Of a stretch of DNA of 64,000 nucleotides, positions 62,040 to 64,000 are shown piece after piece. The DNA lies in contig JACGWO010000005.1 in NCBI GenBank assembly GCA_034509735.1, forward strand, positions 36,176,479 to 36,240,478. The letters run 5' to 3'. Below the pieces are notes generated by a model. That model was not told where the DNA came from. It was given only the letters and a program-made list of their open reading frames with translations, and made no database searches. Position 1 is the first letter of the stretch; each line of letters starts with the position of its first letter. The position numbers and the translations under genes were made by a program. The stretch is from Sesamum alatum (Eukaryota > Streptophyta > Magnoliopsida > Lamiales > Pedaliaceae).

Positions 62040-63527
62040 ATGCACTCCCAAACTCTCTCTAACCCCAACCCAAACCCTAACGATGGCTCACGGCCGCCTC
62101 AGCCCCCCGATCAGCGCCTATCTTTCTCGGTTGCCCTTACCTGTGACGCACCGGCCGGTGGGATGGAGCCCCTCTCTCCCCCCGCGGCCAAAAAATTCTT
62201 TTCTGAAACGGAGGAGTATTTTGGAAAACCTGGCACATATAGAGGAGGAAGAGCCATTAACTTCTCCATGGCAGAGATAGAACATTTATCAGCGCATCTC
62301 CGTTTCACTCTTATTGGCAAGTTTCGCATGGGTATCCCAGCATGCAAGTAATCCGCTTGTACTTTTCCAAACTCGATCTGTGAGGGGCATACACCATAGG
62401 GGTTATCAACATGAAACACATTCTTTTCAATCTCCATAATGAGGAAGATCTGTCCCGTCTATGGCTTAAGCAAATCCTCTTCATTAACGACTTCCCAATG
62501 CGGATGTTTAAGTGGTCACATCAATCCCAAGATCGAATCCTCCATTGCCCCGGTATGGGCTCGTTTTCTAGAATTGCCCGTACATCTCTTCTGCAAACGG
62601 GCCTTGTTTGGTATCGCTAGCCTCATCGGCGCCCCTCTTAAGTTGGATTAAGCCACAGCGGACGGACTCCGATCGAGTGTTGCCCGTGTGTGCATGGAAA
62701 TAGATTTGTTGAAACAATGCTAGAAATCGGTGTCGATTGGAATGGAGGGTCAGTATTTCCTTCAACCTGTGCTCTACGAGAGATGCCCGAAATATTGCGG
62801 GATTTGCAGACACCTTGGTCATAGTGTGGAGGAATGCCATGAGGGAAAGGAGCTAAAATCCCTTGTGGACCAGGTTCCAGGTGATCTGCGCACTATTATT
62901 AATAAAAGAAAGGAAAAGAAAGCCTCGGCCGTGGGCGAGGACGAGGGCACCGCAGCAGACCCCTTTCCCCCCCCCCCCCCTCCGAATAGGTTCCCCACTA
63001 GCCCGCAAGCACAAGTATACAGGCCGAGGAGGACCTTGGGCAGCTTGTTAATGCCCCACGGGTTGTTGCCCTTTATACTACAGACCCCGAGCACGCTAAC
63101 AACGCTTCGGGGGCAGATGACTCGGGTAGCGATTCAGAGAGAATGCCTAGTTTGTAAATGATTGAAGAGTCGGGCGAGAAGTCTGTGGGGCAGAATAATG
63201 ATGGGGTAGAGAATAAAGTAACGGGCAGTGTCTATAGTTCTGAAGCGGCTGACAAAATCCAATAAAGACCATTTGTGTGCTCGAGCCAGTGGGGGGGTCA
63301 GCTAATGCTCTGGAATCGGCCTTCTTGCGCGACGATGAACATAAAAATGAGGGATCGTCGTGGACTTAACCAGCCCCAGAGGCTCTGATGGACCTAGCGG
63401 CGGATGATGATGATTTTGTCTAAGCAAAGGCTCGCGGTAGACACCACAGAGGAAGGTCGGTAAGTCGAACGCATCGGATCCTGACAAGAAGTCATGCGAG
63501 AGCCCATTCATCCACCTCCAACCTCTA
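62040..63527 (+). pseudogene. LINE B ORF1 (DUF4283-type with CCHC knuckle)
   Basis: The DUF4283-like region includes AAKKFFSETEEYFGKPGTYR and INMKHILFNLHNEEDLSRLW. A well-preserved zinc knuckle follows (CPKYCGICRHLGHSVEECHE, about 62783-62842). Frame changes near 62340-62350 and 62520-62650 and a stop in the C-terminal region show that the ORF is dead. A C-run at 62969-62981 encodes a poly-Pro stretch. Confidence 0.8.
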
Positions 63528-64000
63528 ATGATGAATGCCCTCATATGGAATGTTTGCGGTTTCGGAAATAAGATGAGACTTGTACGCAGATTGTGTCAGA
63601 TGCATAAGTTACAGATTGTTGGAATAATTGATCCCAGGGTTCAGTGGGACGCCATGCGCATCTCGCATTGTCTTGGGTCTGGCTCAATTATTAAGAATTG
63701 CAATAATAAGATTTGGTGCATGTTGGATGAACTGATTGAGTATGAGATTTTACACGACGAAGAGCAGTTTCTTGCACATCCAAATTCAGCTACCGACCCT
63801 CTGGAACCCAGTTTTGTGTATTTTTATGTATGGTAAATGTGAACGGGTGACCCATGAAGCTATTGGGGATTTCATGCGTACAATGGGGGACCACACCTCA
63901 CCTTGGTTGATAGCGGCGATTTCAACTCGATGGTCTCAGTCTCGGAGCGATCGAATGGTACATAGCCCACACATCACTCGATAGAGGAGTTTAGTGAGGC
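63528..64000 (+). pseudogene. LINE B ORF2 endonuclease start, partial
   Basis: Starts MMNALIWNVCGFGNKMRLVR, with GIIDPRVQWDAM at the place of the usual Glu block. A frame change near 63833 follows, after which VYGKCERVTHE-like sequence is read in another frame; the GDFNS motif near 63920 is again shifted. It is cut by the window end. Confidence 0.78.

Larger units (their letters stand above)
62011..64000 (+). mobile_element. LINE B, same family as LINE A, continues past the window
   Basis: ORF1 and the ORF2 endonuclease start are present in the same order and orientation as in LINE A, with clear protein-level similarity throughout. It sits inside the MULE fragment. The 3' part is outside the window, so completeness is unknown. 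Confidence 0.85.

Overview
The window is plant nuclear DNA, most likely from a eudicot. It is AT-rich, has GT/AG introns, and carries plant-type Mutator-like (MULE) and CACTA transposons and LINEs. The species and order cannot be fixed from the sequence. No tRNA, rRNA, CRISPR array or bacterial-style operon was seen.

Left flank (1-7.6 kb). A decayed CACTA (En/Spm) transposase lies on the minus strand at 128-1400. A 3.1 kb MULE at 2279-5410 has exact 9-bp target duplications and carries a two-exon GRF zinc-finger gene beside a broken mudrA-like transposase. A 484-bp MULE-type MITE lies at 5506-5989. Then come unassigned AT-rich DNA and a short segment, here called F, that recurs at the right end of the array.

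Core (7.6-60.2 kb). A head-to-tail array of units of about 2.15 kb, all on the plus strand. Each unit has one small intronless gene of about 429 bp and 1.7 kb of spacer and promoter. I count 21 gene copies. Eleven are intact (copies 1, 2, 3, 6, 7, 8, 10, 14, 15, 16, 18) and one (copy 20) is open but has a rewritten signal peptide. Nine are broken: copies 4, 5, 9, 11, 12, 13, 17, 19 and 21. The product is a cysteine-free protein of 142 aa. It has a 21-aa signal peptide and three imperfect modules, each a Lys/Arg/His/Pro-rich stretch followed by an APAP(T/A/S)P arabinogalactan-type motif. Modules 1 and 2 end in an acidic tail, and module 3 ends in the constant C-terminus GSNLFGLF. I do not recognise a named family. 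It looks like a secreted, probably O-glycosylated cationic His/Pro-rich protein or a multi-peptide precursor. A 4.8 kb MULE with a nearly complete transposase gene is inserted in the promoter-side spacer of copy 8.

Array history visible in the sequence. The 4.3 kb block holding copies 8-9 is duplicated as copies 10-11. A 2-nt frameshift allele is shared by copies 9, 11, 12 and 13. Copies at the two ends are the most diverged, as expected from unequal crossing-over.

Right flank (53.8-64 kb). The order becomes complex: a geneless promoter, F segment, a LINE cut off at its 3' side, pseudogene copy 21, a second F segment with a CACTA-type MITE, a fragment of another unit, a MULE 5' end, and a second LINE of the same family nested in it that runs off the window.
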